DNA from: Gracilaria gracilis
Taxonomy: Eukaryota; Rhodophyta; Florideophyceae; Gracilariales; Gracilariaceae
Direction: 5' to 3'
Length of the DNA stretch: 64,000 nt
Assembly: GCA_030374805.1 (NCBI GenBank)
Contig: JARGSG010000199.1
Span: forward strand, 310,001 to 374,000
A program made the translations under genes and the position numbers. The notes under the pieces were generated by a model, which worked only from the letters and a program-made list of their open reading frames with translations, was not told the DNA's origin and did not search any database. Each line of letters starts with the position of its first letter. Position 1 is the first letter of the stretch. Of this stretch, positions 11,066 through 22,545 are shown piece after piece.

Positions 11066-11085
11066 AACTTATAGAACGCCCCTAA
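11066..11085 (-). repeat. Harbinger right terminal inverted repeat and TSD (TAA)
   Basis: AACTTATAGAACGCCCC at 11066-11082 is the exact reverse complement of the left end. TAA at 11083-11085 is the second copy of the target duplication. Confidence 0.9.
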
Positions 11086-11193
11086 GTCCCGGTGAGATCG
11101 TTATTTTAGTTCCCTTGGTCAGCGCTTCTACACTAATTTTCACAGCTACACCGTTGACCAACCCTGCTTTGAACTACTCGACCCACCGTCCTC

Positions 11194-11730
11194 ATGGCTT
11201 CAAATTCCGGCTTTCAACCTCCGCAGTCTCAGATCGTTGAGGATGGTAGTCATTTCCCGCATACGCCCTTGATTTCCTCAACTTTAAAGCGTCCCACAGA
11301 ACTACCGCAACCTCAACGTTTTGTACCAAACAAAATCGAAAGAGCGTGGCTCCTGCAACAGTTAACACTCTTGGGTGCTCCAACAGAGAAAGGAAAAACA
11401 CTCGAGGAAACATGCGCCTCTGTAGCCAAACATGCGTTTCTACTACACATACCGTATGATGCTCTTATTCATGAACAATCAACGTATTTCATGGCATGAC
11501 GTAGGGGGTACATGGCAGCTGTCACGACGGCAAACGTGAAGTATATTGCATCCGTAGCTCTTAAACAAGGAAAAAGCGTGATCAGAATCGAAACAGAGGG
11601 CGACGGATGCACTGCATTAGCTGCAGTTCGAACTGGTGGCCAAGAGGGTGAACGCAATGCCAAAATCTTTTTTTTAGTTCCCAGTGGACAAGGTTGGCAT
11701 GAGCCGTGCGCGAATTTGGAGAAGCCCTGA
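11194..11730 (+). pseudogene. Unrecognised gene interrupted by one TGA
   Basis: Just outside the Harbinger element a frame opens with ATG at 11194. It stays open to a TGA at 11728-11730 except for one internal TGA at 11497-11499. The first half is Pro/Ser/Gln-rich and then becomes helical. The second half begins MAAVTTANVKYIASV. No domain was recognised. The absence of frameshifts suggests one ancestral gene of about 178 residues hit by a single nonsense change. Two separate small genes would be the alternative. Confidence 0.35.
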
Positions 11731-12420
11731 TCACAATCTTCGGGGCGCGCATCATGCTTCGTAGATACGGATAAGACAACGAAAATGATGACATTGAGCA
11801 TACATGCGAAACGATTGACGTTGGCAGGCGGTGGAAATTGTATGCAACCTTCCATTGATAAGGGATGAAGAAAAGCAATTTCTGACTCGAAGGAAACAAG
11901 ATTTTGAATTATGCCATAAACTTGCTCGGAAGTTGGTTTGTCGAGGATAGGAAAAGAATTGCTACACAAGAAGCGCATGAGAAGGTTGCCTGTAACGTTC
12001 CACGGAGGCAGCATCAACCCGTCGTATCTCCAAACAATACAGAAGCACAAGGGATCTAAAGTAAGAGAAGTGAAGAATCCTCTATGATAACTCTAAATCA
12101 TATTTGAAGCTGCCTGAAGTATCACAAAATCGACTTGTTTATCCCTTGTCGGGCCGACCGGGAACTCTGCGCGTCGACCGGTAACCGGAACAGTTCAAGA
12201 GATCCACCACAATTGCTGGGACACTTTCAACTCGTGACGCCTATACAAAGATTACTTAGATTCTATTCAAAAACAGGGAAGCGCAGGAAAAGCACCTCGT
12301 TTGGATACAATATGTATTGGACGCAATAAGTTCAGTTTGGTGGACGTGTAGCAGTAGATTCCGAACCAACACAACGGTTGGTTTGCCTCAGTTGAAGTGG
12401 ACTACCACGAAGTAATGATT
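11731..12420. other. Intergenic, nothing recognised
   Basis: Short frames occur on the minus strand, but no motif, RNA gene or repeat was identified. It ends at the GACTA duplication of gypsy 1. Confidence 0.5.
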
Positions 12421-12425
12421 GACTA

Positions 12426-12717
12426 TGTGCGCTTCGGTTGTGAGCGCAATGGGGAATGTGATGTGAAAGGTGGAGTCCGATGCTCCGAGTTTATTGAGGA
12501 GAGGAGGTTAATCGGTGGCTTAAGTACACCGATGCAGAGCTCCCACTTCGGTGTCACCCAATTTGGAGCGCTGCTCGATCTCAAGTGCCACTTAGGGACT
12601 CTCAGTCCTGGGTGGCAGGTGATGAGTGATGGCGCTTGCCTGTCGTACTGCGTGGGTGAAAGTCAAGCGTCTGTGACTGATAGTGTGTGTGGCTGTGGCT
12701 GAGTACCTGCCACTACA
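12426..12717 (-). repeat. Gypsy 1 3' LTR
   Basis: This copy closely matches 22250-22540 and is preceded by the GACTA duplication. It starts TG and ends CA in plus-strand reading. Confidence 0.9.
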
Positions 12718-13253
12718 CTCCCCTTCTTTAAAGCCTGAGTTCAACTTTGGCCTTATTTTCAAGTCCAGTGGGAATGTTTTTGCGTCAAAGCAGCCTTTTT
12801 AGCATGACAGGGACATCTTTGTAGACTTGCTGGAGCGGTTCGAGAGTGTGTTCTCAATTTCGAAGTCCTTTCCAGCGTACTGAGACGAACAGTCGACCTT
12901 CTTTCTCGACTAATTTAAGTAGCGACTGGCATACTAGTTTCAGATGACAAAACATGCGACATGACCGCTTGTTGATCTAAAGAGGCGTCATGGTAAAACT
13001 TCAGACGGCATGCCTGAATGTCTTCGAGTGTGCCGTTGCGCAGATCTTCTACCTAGTACACGTAATCAGACAGAGCTTGTACCACTCTTGGCGGTCCGCG
13101 AAAACGCAAAGCCAACTTCTCACCAGTAAAGAATTCTTCGCGCGTGACCAAGATGAAGTCGCCGTTCTCGAAACTCGGCACTTTTCCTTTCGAGGAACGG
13201 GCTCGCCATTACTCGCGATTCTTCTGCAAAGCACTTCGCACCATAGGATGCAA
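12718..13253 (-). pseudogene. Gypsy 1 integrase C-terminus with chromodomain
   Basis: This is the distal part of the gypsy 1 integrase, cut from the rest by the copia insertion. On the minus strand the segment at about 12960-12725 reads as a chromodomain-like module, LVEKEGRLFVSVRWKGL followed by a TLEPLQQVYKD helix. It matches the same region of gypsy 2 and contains stop codons. Chromodomains of this type direct integration toward marked chromatin. The region nearer 13253 is frameshifted. Confidence 0.65.
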
Positions 13254-13258
13254 CTCTT

Positions 13259-13577
13259 ACTTCAAATTGGTGCTAGAGGGTATGGACTGCTTCATCTAAG
13301 CGTCCGTGCCCTCAACTCAGTTTACTTTAGTACGAACGGAATAAAGCTAGGAGGAACTAACTTGCTACTGTAGATCACGAAAGATCTCGTCCTTGCGCCT
13401 TTCTGTTCGCATATGAAAAAGACCATTCGTCTAAATAAATTACGGAACCATGCATTTGCACATATTCGCATCCTGCTTACATCATTGTAGAATATCCTGG
13501 ATATCCACAACGCTGTATTTCCTCATCATCCTTAGACGCACGCAATGTAACTTCCACAAGAACCACCCAAATCAAGT
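13259..13577 (-). repeat. Copia 3' LTR
   Basis: This is 319 bp, near-identical to 17687-18005, with the CTCTT duplication immediately to its left. Confidence 0.9.
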
Positions 13578-13590
13578 CCCCCTCTTTTTT
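13578..13590 (-). other. Copia polypurine tract
   Basis: On the minus strand AAAAAAGAGGGGG abuts the start of the 3' LTR. This is the expected position of the plus-strand primer. Confidence 0.75.
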
Positions 13591-15129
13591 GTTCAACTCA
13601 AAAATTGGACAAACACCAAGAACCCCGACGTGTCTCGCATTTAAGATGGAGCGCAAGGGTTTCGTCATTAGGTCTGCTGTCATCCTATCCGTTGCAATTC
13701 ATTTGACTGCTATCACATCTGATTCTATAAGATTCAGCACAAAGTTCCCTCGAATAGCGACATGCTTTGCACCATGAATATCAGATGTTTCCCAAGTAAT
13801 AGCTGTGTTGCTGTCCTGGTAGAGAAAAGTTGGCTTATTCGTTTGGCATCCCAAATTCTTCAGCAAATCTCGCATTCAGACAATGAATTTGGCTGTTTAG
13901 CTTGCAGCAACAAACTTTGCTTCTGAGATCGACAACTCAATCACAGATTGCTTCAATAATCTCCACGCAACAGTAGTTCTTCCCAGCATAATGACAAATA
14001 CACTCGTGGATTTTCGATCTACAAGATTACCACCCCAGTCCGCATCGGCAAAGGCCCTAAGTTTCCCTTTGTCTTTGAACAGCTCGGTTCCATAGGTCCT
14101 AGTCCCTGCTAGATACCGTAGAATCCGTTTGACGGCCCTCACGTCACACTCATGAGGATCTGAGCTTCTTCGTGTCAGTATGATAACTGCAATGTTGATA
14201 TCTGGGCGGGTTCGGCTGGCCAGAAACAGAAGACAGCCAATCATTTCTTGGTAAAGTTTCTGATTGTATACTTTGTGATTGCACGTTTCCTTAACACACA
14301 GGTCGGGGACGGGAGTTGCGACTGGTTTAGAGTCCTGCATCCCGAATTGGCGAAGCACTTCCATAACATAATCACTCTGGCGCAGAAATACTCGATCGTC
14401 ACTCCTCTGAAAGGTCACTCCCAGAAACTTCGACAACTGTCCCATAACCTTTCGCATCGAGATACCTCGAGATCTCTTCTTTCACTACTTCCATGCGCTT
14501 CAAGTCAGGTGAAATGATGATAATGTCATCTATATAAATCAATAAGCATACATCGGCTCTAATATAGACGCACTCGTGTGAAAGCAAACTGCAAAACCTC
14601 ATTGGGTCCATTACTTCCTTCCACTTCTTAATCCATTGGCGTGGGCTTGTTTCAGACTGTAGAGACTCTTTCGTAACTTCAGAACCTCACTCTCCTTGCA
14701 AAGCTGTAGACCAGGAGGGGGTAGAATGTAAACAGTTTCATCAATATCTCCACGAAGAAATGCTGTCTTGATATCCAACTGATGAATATGGTACCCCCTC
14801 TGTACTGCTAGAGCTAATACCAGTCGAACTGTGTTGAAGTCTACGACGGGTGCATACGTTCGTTCCACCACTCCTCGCATAAACCCTCGAACGACCAATC
14901 TTGACTTTTGCCGCACGGTGTCTCCAACAGAGTTAGTTTTTTGCAGAAAAACCATTCTGGTTTCAATTGGATTCATGTTCGAGGTGCGTCTAACAGTGTC
15001 CCAAGTGTTATGGGCATACAGTGAGGCAAGTTTATCATCAATTGCAGATCGCCAGAAATCTGCGTCAGGTAGATCTAAAGCCTCCTTAACATTTTCCGGA
15101 GTCTTGAGAGGTACTGCCACTGCAGTCAA
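13591..15129 (-). pseudogene. Copia reverse transcriptase and RNase H, broken
   Basis: Reading right to left, the RT begins near 15129. It shows SRLVVRGF, TYAPVVDFNTVRLVLALA and HIHQLDIKTAFLRGDI (first catalytic Asp), then LRKSLYSLKQA. After a frameshift near 14611 it continues with LLIYIDDIIII, the YxDD active site. After another shift near 14450 it reads FLGVTF, RPDINIAV and the RNase H block ADADWGGNLVDRKSTSVFV, ending in ISEAKFVAAS. A further segment, MTADLMTKPL, near 13680 is the conserved copia C-terminus. Motif order is complete, but at least two frameshifts and several stops make it inactive. Confidence 0.85.
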
Positions 15130-15461
15130 AACCTTTCACGGGTCGAACCTATCAGGTGATCGACGTTGTCTTGAGGGATATCTGTTTGTCGATATCGCGG
15201 GAGCTGGACTCTCTTCTTGGCTTTGAGCTGCAGAGTCATCACCAATCGAATCATGATATGCCTGTTGGGAAGAGTAATGAGTCTTCCATTGTGCTCCGTC
15301 TTCATCAATTTCCGTTGTTCAATATCCGCTTCCTTCTCCAGCTTCTCATTACCTCATTACCTCCGGTACTGCTTCCTTCTGATTCTTCGGAACACTGATC
15401 CTCCACTTCGTCACGTGATCTCATTCCATCTACGGTATTTTCGTCCTGTTCCAGTTCCGAA

Positions 15462-17579
15462 TCATTCAAATCCCGGAAACGAATCTTCGTCAATTACCAC
15501 ATCTCTTGTTACCACAACAATCCCAGTGTCCTTGAGCCACACTTTGTACTGGTTGTTATCGAAACAGCCAATAACAATACCCTCACAGCTTTTGGGATCC
15601 AACTTCTTCCTCTTCTCCTTCGGGACGAATACCCATGCATGGCTTCCAAAGACGCGTAGATGATCGATTCTTGGTTTGCGCTTGTTGAATAATTCGAAAC
15701 TAGTCACCTTTTTTACAGTGGGGCAAAAGAATCGGTTGCGGATATCTGCGACGTGGGTAACTGCTTCCGCCCAGAACTTCCTTGGCAGTCCGGCATGGAA
15801 CAACAACGATCAAGCACATTCTACGATCGTTCTGTTTGTCCATTCAGCCACACCGTTCTCATTCGAATAGTAAGAGGAAGACGATTTCCACTCTATTCCA
15901 TGCTCACGGAGGTAGGGCTTGAGTGCAATATATTCTCCTCCGCGGTCACTCTTCAATTGTTGAATACTACAGTTCGTTTTGCGCTCAGCCCATGTCTTAA
16001 ATGACTTGAATTCATTCGCGACTTCACTCTTACGTTTGATGCGCTTAATCAATACGTATCCACTATAGTCCTCCTTAAAAGAGACAAAGTACTTCGATCC
16101 ACCCAGTGACTCGAAAGAAATTGGTCCACAAACGTCACTTTGAACGATTTCACACGCATTTATAGCCCGCGCAGGATTTCGATGATGTCTACATCTGGTC
16201 TGTTTTGCCTTCGTGCATGTAGCACAGACATCTCTTGTATACGTGTCCGACCGAAACGGCTGCACGGCATCCGATCGAAGAAGATTTCTTACGCTGAAAC
16301 GATTTGCATGCCAAATTCTGGCATGCAAAAGACCGTCGCTGACTTTTGACCTCGCTGCAAAAGCGGATTCACTCTTTGCAAATTGACCGTCGATCAGATA
16401 TAGTCCACCTTCTCTTCGTGCCGGTAGGATGACGTTACCATCTCTACTCCCGCAACATTCATTGCTGCTGAACACAAATCTCATGTCTTCGTCGCACAAA
16501 GCAGAACAAGACACCAGAACGTCTTGTATATCTGGTACTAGTAATACGTCACGGAGATGTACTTCATTCTCGACCACATTCGCTCCAATCTTCACTTTGG
16601 TACGGAGTACAGTATCCCCTTCCATTTTGGCAAGTAGCTCCTTGTAGTCACCGAGTGCAACTGTCTTCTTGCCAATGCTGCGAAGGTTGTGAAGTACTGT
16701 AGCATCATTCACCATATGCTGCGAAGCGCCTGAATCTAGCACTAAATTAGAGTTCTGCACAGATGCCGTAAGTAGTGTAGCACGACTCGCAGTTTCACCG
16801 CGCGTGTGTGCTCGATAGTTGTTCTGCTGATATGGTCGGCGGTTCTCCCTTTCTGTACAGTTCCTTGCAATGTGTCCCTTCTTCCTACAAGCGTAAGAGG
16901 TGCGTGTTTCTCTTGGTACCTTCCAACCACGCCGTCTAGAGTTCTGGTATGCTTGCAAGGCGGTGCCTTCATGTACTGAGCCATCAGCACCGGTTCGAGA
17001 GCCAAGACGTTCTTTATATTCCTGTAGTAAACGGGCTGTTACTACTTCCCAAGACAAGTTTGCGTCGATTGTTTGCAATGCGGCTACTGGACTCCCATAC
17101 ACAGAAGAGTTCTTGTCACCGAAAGAGGATAGGAACATGGCCACTTGCATCTCTTCAACAACTGGAGTACCCATGCCAGCCAAACGATTAAAGACTTCCT
17201 CAAATGAGTCAATGTAGTCTTGCATTGCCTGTCCATTGTAGCGTATGCGCGTCAACTTGAACAGAAGCTGAACCCTAGGCACCACATTCGATACAGCATA
17301 TCGATCCTTCAGCCCTTTCCACATTAAATGCGGATTGTCCTGGTCAGGAAGACATAGACGAAGTGGTTTGTCTCCCAAGGCTCGCATTAGGAGCCAACAA
17401 GTCTTTGAAAGCTCCAACTTCTCCTTCTTGGTCAGATCATCTTTCTGCCCAACTAAATTCATCGTCACACAGCGAAAAACACCTTCTGCCTGCAAAAGGG
17501 CTTCCGTCCCTGCCATCCAAAGCAAGAAATTCTTTCCCACACGGCCGAAAAACTTCGTTATCTTCTTGGAATCTTCCAT
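15462..17579 (-). pseudogene. Copia gag, protease and integrase
   Basis: The likely start is the ATG at 17579-17577. The frame is open upstream into the LTR, but that part overlaps the primer-binding site. Gag is followed by a zinc knuckle in which the first Cys is Ser (SYACRKKGHIARNC). Next come the protease LVLDSGASQHMV, the HHCC zinc motif (HARIWHAN and CATCTKAKQTR) and the integrase core with QSDVCGP, LKSDRGGEY and NGVAEWTNR. One in-frame TGA (15810-15812) falls where copia integrases have Arg (ARSLLxxAGLP), consistent with CGA to TGA. After it the frame reaches 15462. A frameshift then leads into an acidic linker (15305-15493) before the RT. Confidence 0.85.
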
Positions 17580-17670
17580 TTCCCAAAACACAATTGGACG
17601 AAGTACGATAATCGAGCAACGAATGCAGGGGCCATGTGGTAGGATTCGAGTAACAGGCGTTGCTGCTTTG

Positions 17671-17687
17671 GGCTGGGCCGATAACCA
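17671..17687 (-). other. Copia primer-binding site
   Basis: On the minus strand TGGTTATCGGCCCAGCC begins with the last base of the 5' LTR. TGG is the complement of a tRNA CCA end. The tRNA identity was not determined. Confidence 0.6.
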
Positions 17688-18005
17688 CTTCAAATTGGAG
17701 CTAGAGGGTATGGACTGCTTCATCTGAGCGTCCGTGCCCTCAACTCAGTTTGCTTTAGTACGAACGGAATAAAGCTAGGAGGAACTAACTTGCTACTGTA
17801 GATCACGGAAGATCTCGTTTTTGCGCCTTTCTGTTCGCATATGCAAAAGACCATTCCTCTAAATTAATTACGGAACCATGCATTTGCACATATTCGCATC
17901 CTGCTTACATCATTGTAAAATATCCTGGATATCCACAACGCTGTATTTCCTCATCATCTTTAGACGCACGCAATGTAACTCCCACAAGAACCACTCAAAT
18001 CAAGT
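17687..18005 (-). repeat. Copia 5' LTR
   Basis: This is the 319-bp partner of 13259-13577, with the CTCTT duplication immediately to its right. Confidence 0.9.
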
Positions 18006-18010
18006 CTCTT

Positions 18011-19589
18011 CTACCAGTGCTTGTAGGGTGTGCATGTTCACGCAGCGCTCAAGCTGTCCTTCATGGGCTGTAATGGCTTTTGCGGTGGTGGTGCGAAGAA
18101 ATATAGAGATCGGGGGTGTCGGTTCCGCTCAAAAAAAGGCATTGATGGGAGCAATGCTGTGTGGCTGAGGTGAGAGAGCGTTGTTTAGTACACTTTGTAC
18201 GAGAGGCAGCAAATCGGGCCACTCTGAGAATTCCATTTGGAATTTGGACACGAGGGCGCGGAAGGTGCGGACAACGTCTTTGCCAAGTCTTTGAGCAGCT
18301 CCGTTGCTCCACGGAGTGCAGGGGAGAGTAAAATGGTGCGGCACGTGCAGAGCTCTCGTGACCATGCGAACTATGGCATTCCGGAAATGAGTAGGACCAT
18401 CTGACATGAGACCAGAAGGGATGTCGAAGGCGGCACACCAGTCGATGATGGCCAGCGCTGCATTTCCCGTCGATGTTCCTGCTGTGACGAAAAACCACTT
18501 GCAGTCTGAGTAATCGTCGCGAAGCATAAGAATGTACCTCGGGCCTGCTGTGCTTTGTCCGATTTCGAGATAGTCGAACTGTAGCAGATCGTTGGCCTTG
18601 GTGCCATGAACAGCTGGTCCAAAAGGCCTCGGGACCTTCTCCCCACCTAAAGTGGAGAGGCAGAGTATGCAGGCTTTCACAAAGGTGTGAACATCTGTTT
18701 CGAGTGTGTCCCAGAGATAATGACAGCCCAGAACCCTCACTGTTGTGTCCCTGCCCCGATGAGCTGCTGTTCCGGTGTGTGCGATGACGCATAGTCGTAG
18801 CTTGAGGTCCTCGGCTGCGTTCGGGATCCAAATAGCTCCTCTGAGGTTTCTCTATAGTCCATCAAAGAGCTTGGCGTCAGTTGGGCGGGAGATTGCAGAC
18901 ATCTGCTGGCTATGAGCGACTTCATCGGGCGAAGGCCAACAAAATGATTCCGCATTAGATTATGGGAGAACCGGGATTCGAATGAGACGTCCAAAGAGTC
19001 TTGGAACGCACGAACGCGTGAGCATGTCTGCCCAGACGTTGTTCAGACCGCTAATGTGAAAGCAAGTGTACAAGTAAGCGCTTAGCCTCAGGGCCCAACT
19101 CAGTACCTTGCGCGTCGAACATTGACTCAAATAGGGAACAAGTGAGAGCGGGTCAAACAGGAAAACCAGATTGTTGAGGTATGTCAACAAATCAAATCAG
19201 GCCGCAGTGGCTGGAAGCCAGTGCATACGTTCTACCGTTGCCATGATCGCGAATCCTTCTTTCTCGAGCGTGGACCAGCCTAGCTGGGTGGCATTAAAAC
19301 GTCCGGAGCAGAAAGCGAGGGGAGCATAACGTTGGTCCTTATGCGGCTTCGAGATGTCTTCTAGCGGGACTTGAGCTACGATGCCTGACCAGCTTGTGTT
19401 TGAGACGTCCGTGTAAATGCAGAGTCGCTGTTGTTCGTCTCTGTAATCGAGTGTCACGAGGTTGGCTAGAGCGTGCTTGCACTTCTCGAATGATTCAGTT
19501 TCCTTTTCGCCCCAATCTAGAGCTTGGAGTTGAACGGCAGCAACGGCACGCTTGGTTCGCTTTCCGGCGGCGTGGTAGACAAGTTCCAT
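18011..19589 (-). pseudogene. Gypsy 1 RNase H and integrase core, broken
   Basis: RNase H reads from 19589 (a YTDVSNTSW strand, then LGWSTLEKEGFAIMATVERMHWL) to about 18960 with one frameshift near 19190. The integrase follows: a short HHCC-like segment, LQFDYLEI (first Asp), DIPSGLMSDGPTHF (second Asp) and WSNGAAQRLGKD, where the third catalytic Glu is Gln. Gypsy 2 retains Glu at this point (NGAVERLGKE). The core is open from 18740 to the copia insertion at 18010. The Glu loss and frameshifts predict no activity. Confidence 0.8.
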
Positions 19590-19613
19590 GAACTCATGTA
19601 GTGGGGAGATGAG

Positions 19614-22085
19614 CTAGTTGAAGTCTGCAATGCCGGATTTCACCCATTGCATTGCACAAACAAATTGTTGTAGATGTGCGCCAGTCATAGGCAGTCCCAT
19701 GTAAACGAGACCATCAAGCTGGCGTGGATCATAACGAACTCCATCCGCGGAGACAATGCGGCCGCACCAACGAATTGATTTGGCGAAGAGAATGCACTTC
19801 TTTGGCTGTAATTTGATGCAGTGCTGTGCGCAAATGCGGAAGAGTAGCCTGATTCCATCGAGAAGGTCTGGGGTCCTGGCATTATGCAAAAGAATGTCAT
19901 CTAACCAGTACAGTAGCTGCTTCAAAAGATCCTTAGGGAATACGTCGGCTAGAACTGATTGAAGGTGTGTAGTGGCGTTTGTTGTGCCATGAAGCACCCT
20001 GGTTGGAGAAAAAACGCCATCAGGTGTGACAAAGGACTGCAGTTCCTGGGAATCTTTGTCGAATGGGAATTGCCAATAACCATGAGAGAGATCGAGAAAT
20101 GCGAAGAGACGGGATTTGGCCAGCTTCAAAATCTCCTGCTCAATGTTTGGCATTGGGTACTGGTGTCTCACAGTAAATTGGTTGATCGGACGAAGATCCA
20201 CCGTAAAGCGAAAACGGGAAGGGCCTGCCTTCGGGACAGTGAGAGGTGCAGAGGCACACGAAGAAGACGGGTTGTGATAGGCCATGCAATCTCGTACAAG
20301 CTCTGTGACAACTTTGTCAAGAAACTGTCACTTCTCCTGGCAATACTTTCGGAGACGCACGCGTATTGGGCGCGCGTCAGGTGTCAAACGTATTCTCAAT
20401 TGTGCGAAGTTAGCGGGCGTTCCGGGGGAAAGCGATGTGCGGAAGATATCGAGATTCTCCTGACCAATGTTCTTGAGTGCGTTGGATTCGGCGGTTGAGA
20501 TCCCATTAGAAACAGCGTTCTGCATCATGTCATCAACTGCTCGGAGAATGTCGCCGTGTTGATCGGTGTCGGCGGGATCGAGCAGTGCTGGGTCTGGGAA
20601 AGGATCCGACTCTTGACGTGCAGTGTCGTACACGACTCGTAGTCGATCGGCGTCTGGCTGCTGTGCTTCGGCGGAAGGGGACGGATGATTGATTCGGGCA
20701 ATCATTAGACGGCTGACGTAACCCTGCGTGGCTTGAGATGTCGGGTTGCCCACTTCTGAACAATCCGAGCCATTTAGGGCGAATCTGTTTTTGTCCAACA
20801 GAGTGTGGGTGTCCACACGCAAATGCTGTAGCACAGGCCTCCCAATTAGTACATTTTCGTAGGCAAGGTCATCGTCGGCAACCAAGAATAAAATGTTCAT
20901 GAGCGCAAGGTTACCAGAAGCCAGATGCAGAAGTGTTCGTGGTACGGTCCAAATTCGAGAGAATTTGAAGACCTCTGCGGTGTCCGAAGTTCCTTTCTTC
21001 AAAGCGACTGCGAGTGAGACCGTTTCGATTGCCGATATGTTTCCAATTCCCTGGATGGATACTGTTTCAGCCAGTCTGGGTGATACAATGCTATCGTCAC
21101 TTCCATCATCGCACCTGCCGCTGGACTGTATGGACGTCATTCCATCAGACACCGTAATCGAGCAGTTTGGGCTGTTGCGGTCTTCTGAAGGCAGCAGACG
21201 TCCTACAGTTCCAGAGTTGTTTCGATTGGTTCTGGCTTTCTGGGCCCTGGTTGACTTCGAAGGGCCATCGGCTGCCTTCTTAGCCGAGAGTTCGGCTTTG
21301 AGGGCTTCCTTCTCGGCGTCAGTAGATTTCGTGCAATCATCGATCCAATGACGTTCGGCCTTGCTTTGGCAGGCCCCATACGGGCAGAAAGGCAATGGTT
21401 GCTTTGACTTAGCCGTTGATGGTTGTTGGCGACCGGTTTCGGTTGGCTTCGTGCTTGATTCCGAAGAACCGTTGATAAAGCTATGGTTTGTCCTGTTGGG
21501 CTTTGAATTGCGATTAGGTGAAAGCGGCCCGTTGTCAACGATCTGAAACGCTTCAGCGACAGACAACGCATGCTTCATGAATCCTTTGAAATCCTTTCGA
21601 AGCGCGGCGTGAACCAATTCCAAATCGCTTTCCAGGCGTAGTTGTAGGGCTTTTGGTTTGATGGCATACAGAATATGCTTCACTGCCACCTTAGGATGAT
21701 CCTTCATGACCCACGAGAGACCTTTGCGGCGGATGACGGAGAAGTAAGAGGTAAACAAAACACCTTTCATTCTGGATCGGTAAGACGTGTCGGTCATGTC
21801 CATTGCGAGTTCGCGTTTAATGACAGCGTGGATGTCACCAACCGTCATGGTATCCTTTTCTTCTCCGGCTTCCACTTCCAGGTAGGTTCTGAGTTTCGCA
21901 TCTGTTAGGGTTTCCAATTTAGAAACGTCTGGAATGTATTCCAGTTCGATGCAAGACTCGAGCCATTCTGATTCAACACAGTAGCTCAGATTGACTAGCC
22001 GTACTGGTTCTATCATCGTTGAGTCGACAACGGCAAGCTGCAATGCTCTTGCAGTGACTTCTTCATACTGGTCGTATTGACTCAA
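19614..22085 (-). pseudogene. Gypsy 1 gag-protease-RT, one in-frame TGA
   Basis: This is a single reading frame interrupted only by TGA at 20328-20330. Gag occupies roughly the first 200 residues. A Cys/His segment, CPYGACQSKAERHWIDDC, acts as the zinc knuckle, and a Ser/Lys-rich linker and a protease-like region (VLIGRPVLQHL) follow. RT begins after the TGA: RFRFTVDLRPINQFT, LFAFLDLSHGYWQF (catalytic Asp), LLYWLDDILLH (active-site pair with WLDD) and LQPKKCILFAKSIRWCGRIV. At the TGA the related gypsy 2 has Arg (CGG), so a CGA to TGA change is the simplest explanation. The WLDD and WCGR signatures resemble gypsy elements known from oomycete genomes. Confidence 0.85.
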
Positions 22086-22249
22086 AAAGACGTGGATAGC
22101 TTTAAGGTTTGTGTTGATCAGTTTTGGATAGCAGATGTTGGTTGCTGGAGAACAAAATCTTCAGCTCCAGAATTGTTTATCGTCGAAGCGGACGCCATTT
22201 TTTGATCGAACGGTAATGCGATACAACCGTGGGTATCGGCATTGATCAT

Positions 22250-22540
22250 TGTGCGCTTCGGTTGTGAGCGCAAGGGGGAAAGGTGTGAAAGGTCGAGTCC
22301 GATGCTCCGAGTTTATTGAGGAGAGGAGTTCAATCGGTGGCTTAAGTACACCGATGCAGAGCTCTCAATTGGGAGTCACCCAATTTGGAGCGCTGGTCGA
22401 TCTCAAGTGCCACCCAGAGACTCTCAGTCCTGGGTGGCAGGTGCTGAGTGATGGCGCTTGCCTGTCGTACTGCGTGGGTGACAGTCAAGCGTCTGTGACT
22501 GATGGTGTGTGTGTGGCTGTGGTGGGTACCTGCCACTACA
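22250..22540 (-). repeat. Gypsy 1 5' LTR
   Basis: This 291-bp copy runs from TGTGCGC to CACTACA and is followed by the GACTA duplication (22541-22545). Confidence 0.9.
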
Positions 22541-22545
22541 GACTA

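Larger units (their letters stand above)
3082..11082. mobile_element. PIF/Harbinger DNA transposon with captured host genes
   Basis: The element is 8001 bp long, bounded by perfect 17-bp inverted repeats (GGGGCGTTCTATAAGTT) and flanked on both sides by TAA. A 3-bp TWA duplication is the hallmark of PIF/Harbinger insertion. The DDE transposase sits at the left end, reading inward, and the accessory gene at the right end, also reading inward. This is the usual two-gene plan. Between them lie genes foreign to the family: a signal-peptide-peptidase fragment, a complete reductase, a lepA/GUF1 fragment with introns and two unplaced fragments. Both element genes are broken, so the copy is non-autonomous, but intact ends and duplication suggest it moved as one unit. 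Confidence 0.85.
13259..18005 (-). mobile_element. Copia element nested in gypsy 1 (minus strand)
   Basis: Two 319-bp LTRs bound 4747 bp, flanked by CTCTT (13254-13258 and 18006-18010). The plus-strand LTR ends are ACTTCAAATTGG and AATCAAGT, so on the coding strand the LTR is ACTT to AAGT, not TG to CA. The gene order gag, protease, integrase, RT, RNase H defines Ty1/copia. The coding region has several stops and frameshifts. It inserted into the gypsy 1 integrase and is therefore younger than gypsy 1. Confidence 0.9.
12426..22540 (-). mobile_element. Gypsy 1: Ty3/gypsy LTR retrotransposon (minus strand), host of nested copia
   Basis: Two LTRs (292 and 291 bp) begin with TGTGCGC and end with CACTACA. 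They are flanked by GACTA (12421-12425 and 22541-22545). The order from right to left is gag, protease, RT, RNase H, integrase and chromodomain, so it is transcribed on the minus strand. A polypurine tract (AAAGAAGGGGAG) abuts the 3' LTR at 12718-12729. A 4.75-kb copia element splits the integrase. Without that insert the element would be about 5.4 kb. The RT has WLDD in place of the usual YxDD. Confidence 0.9.
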
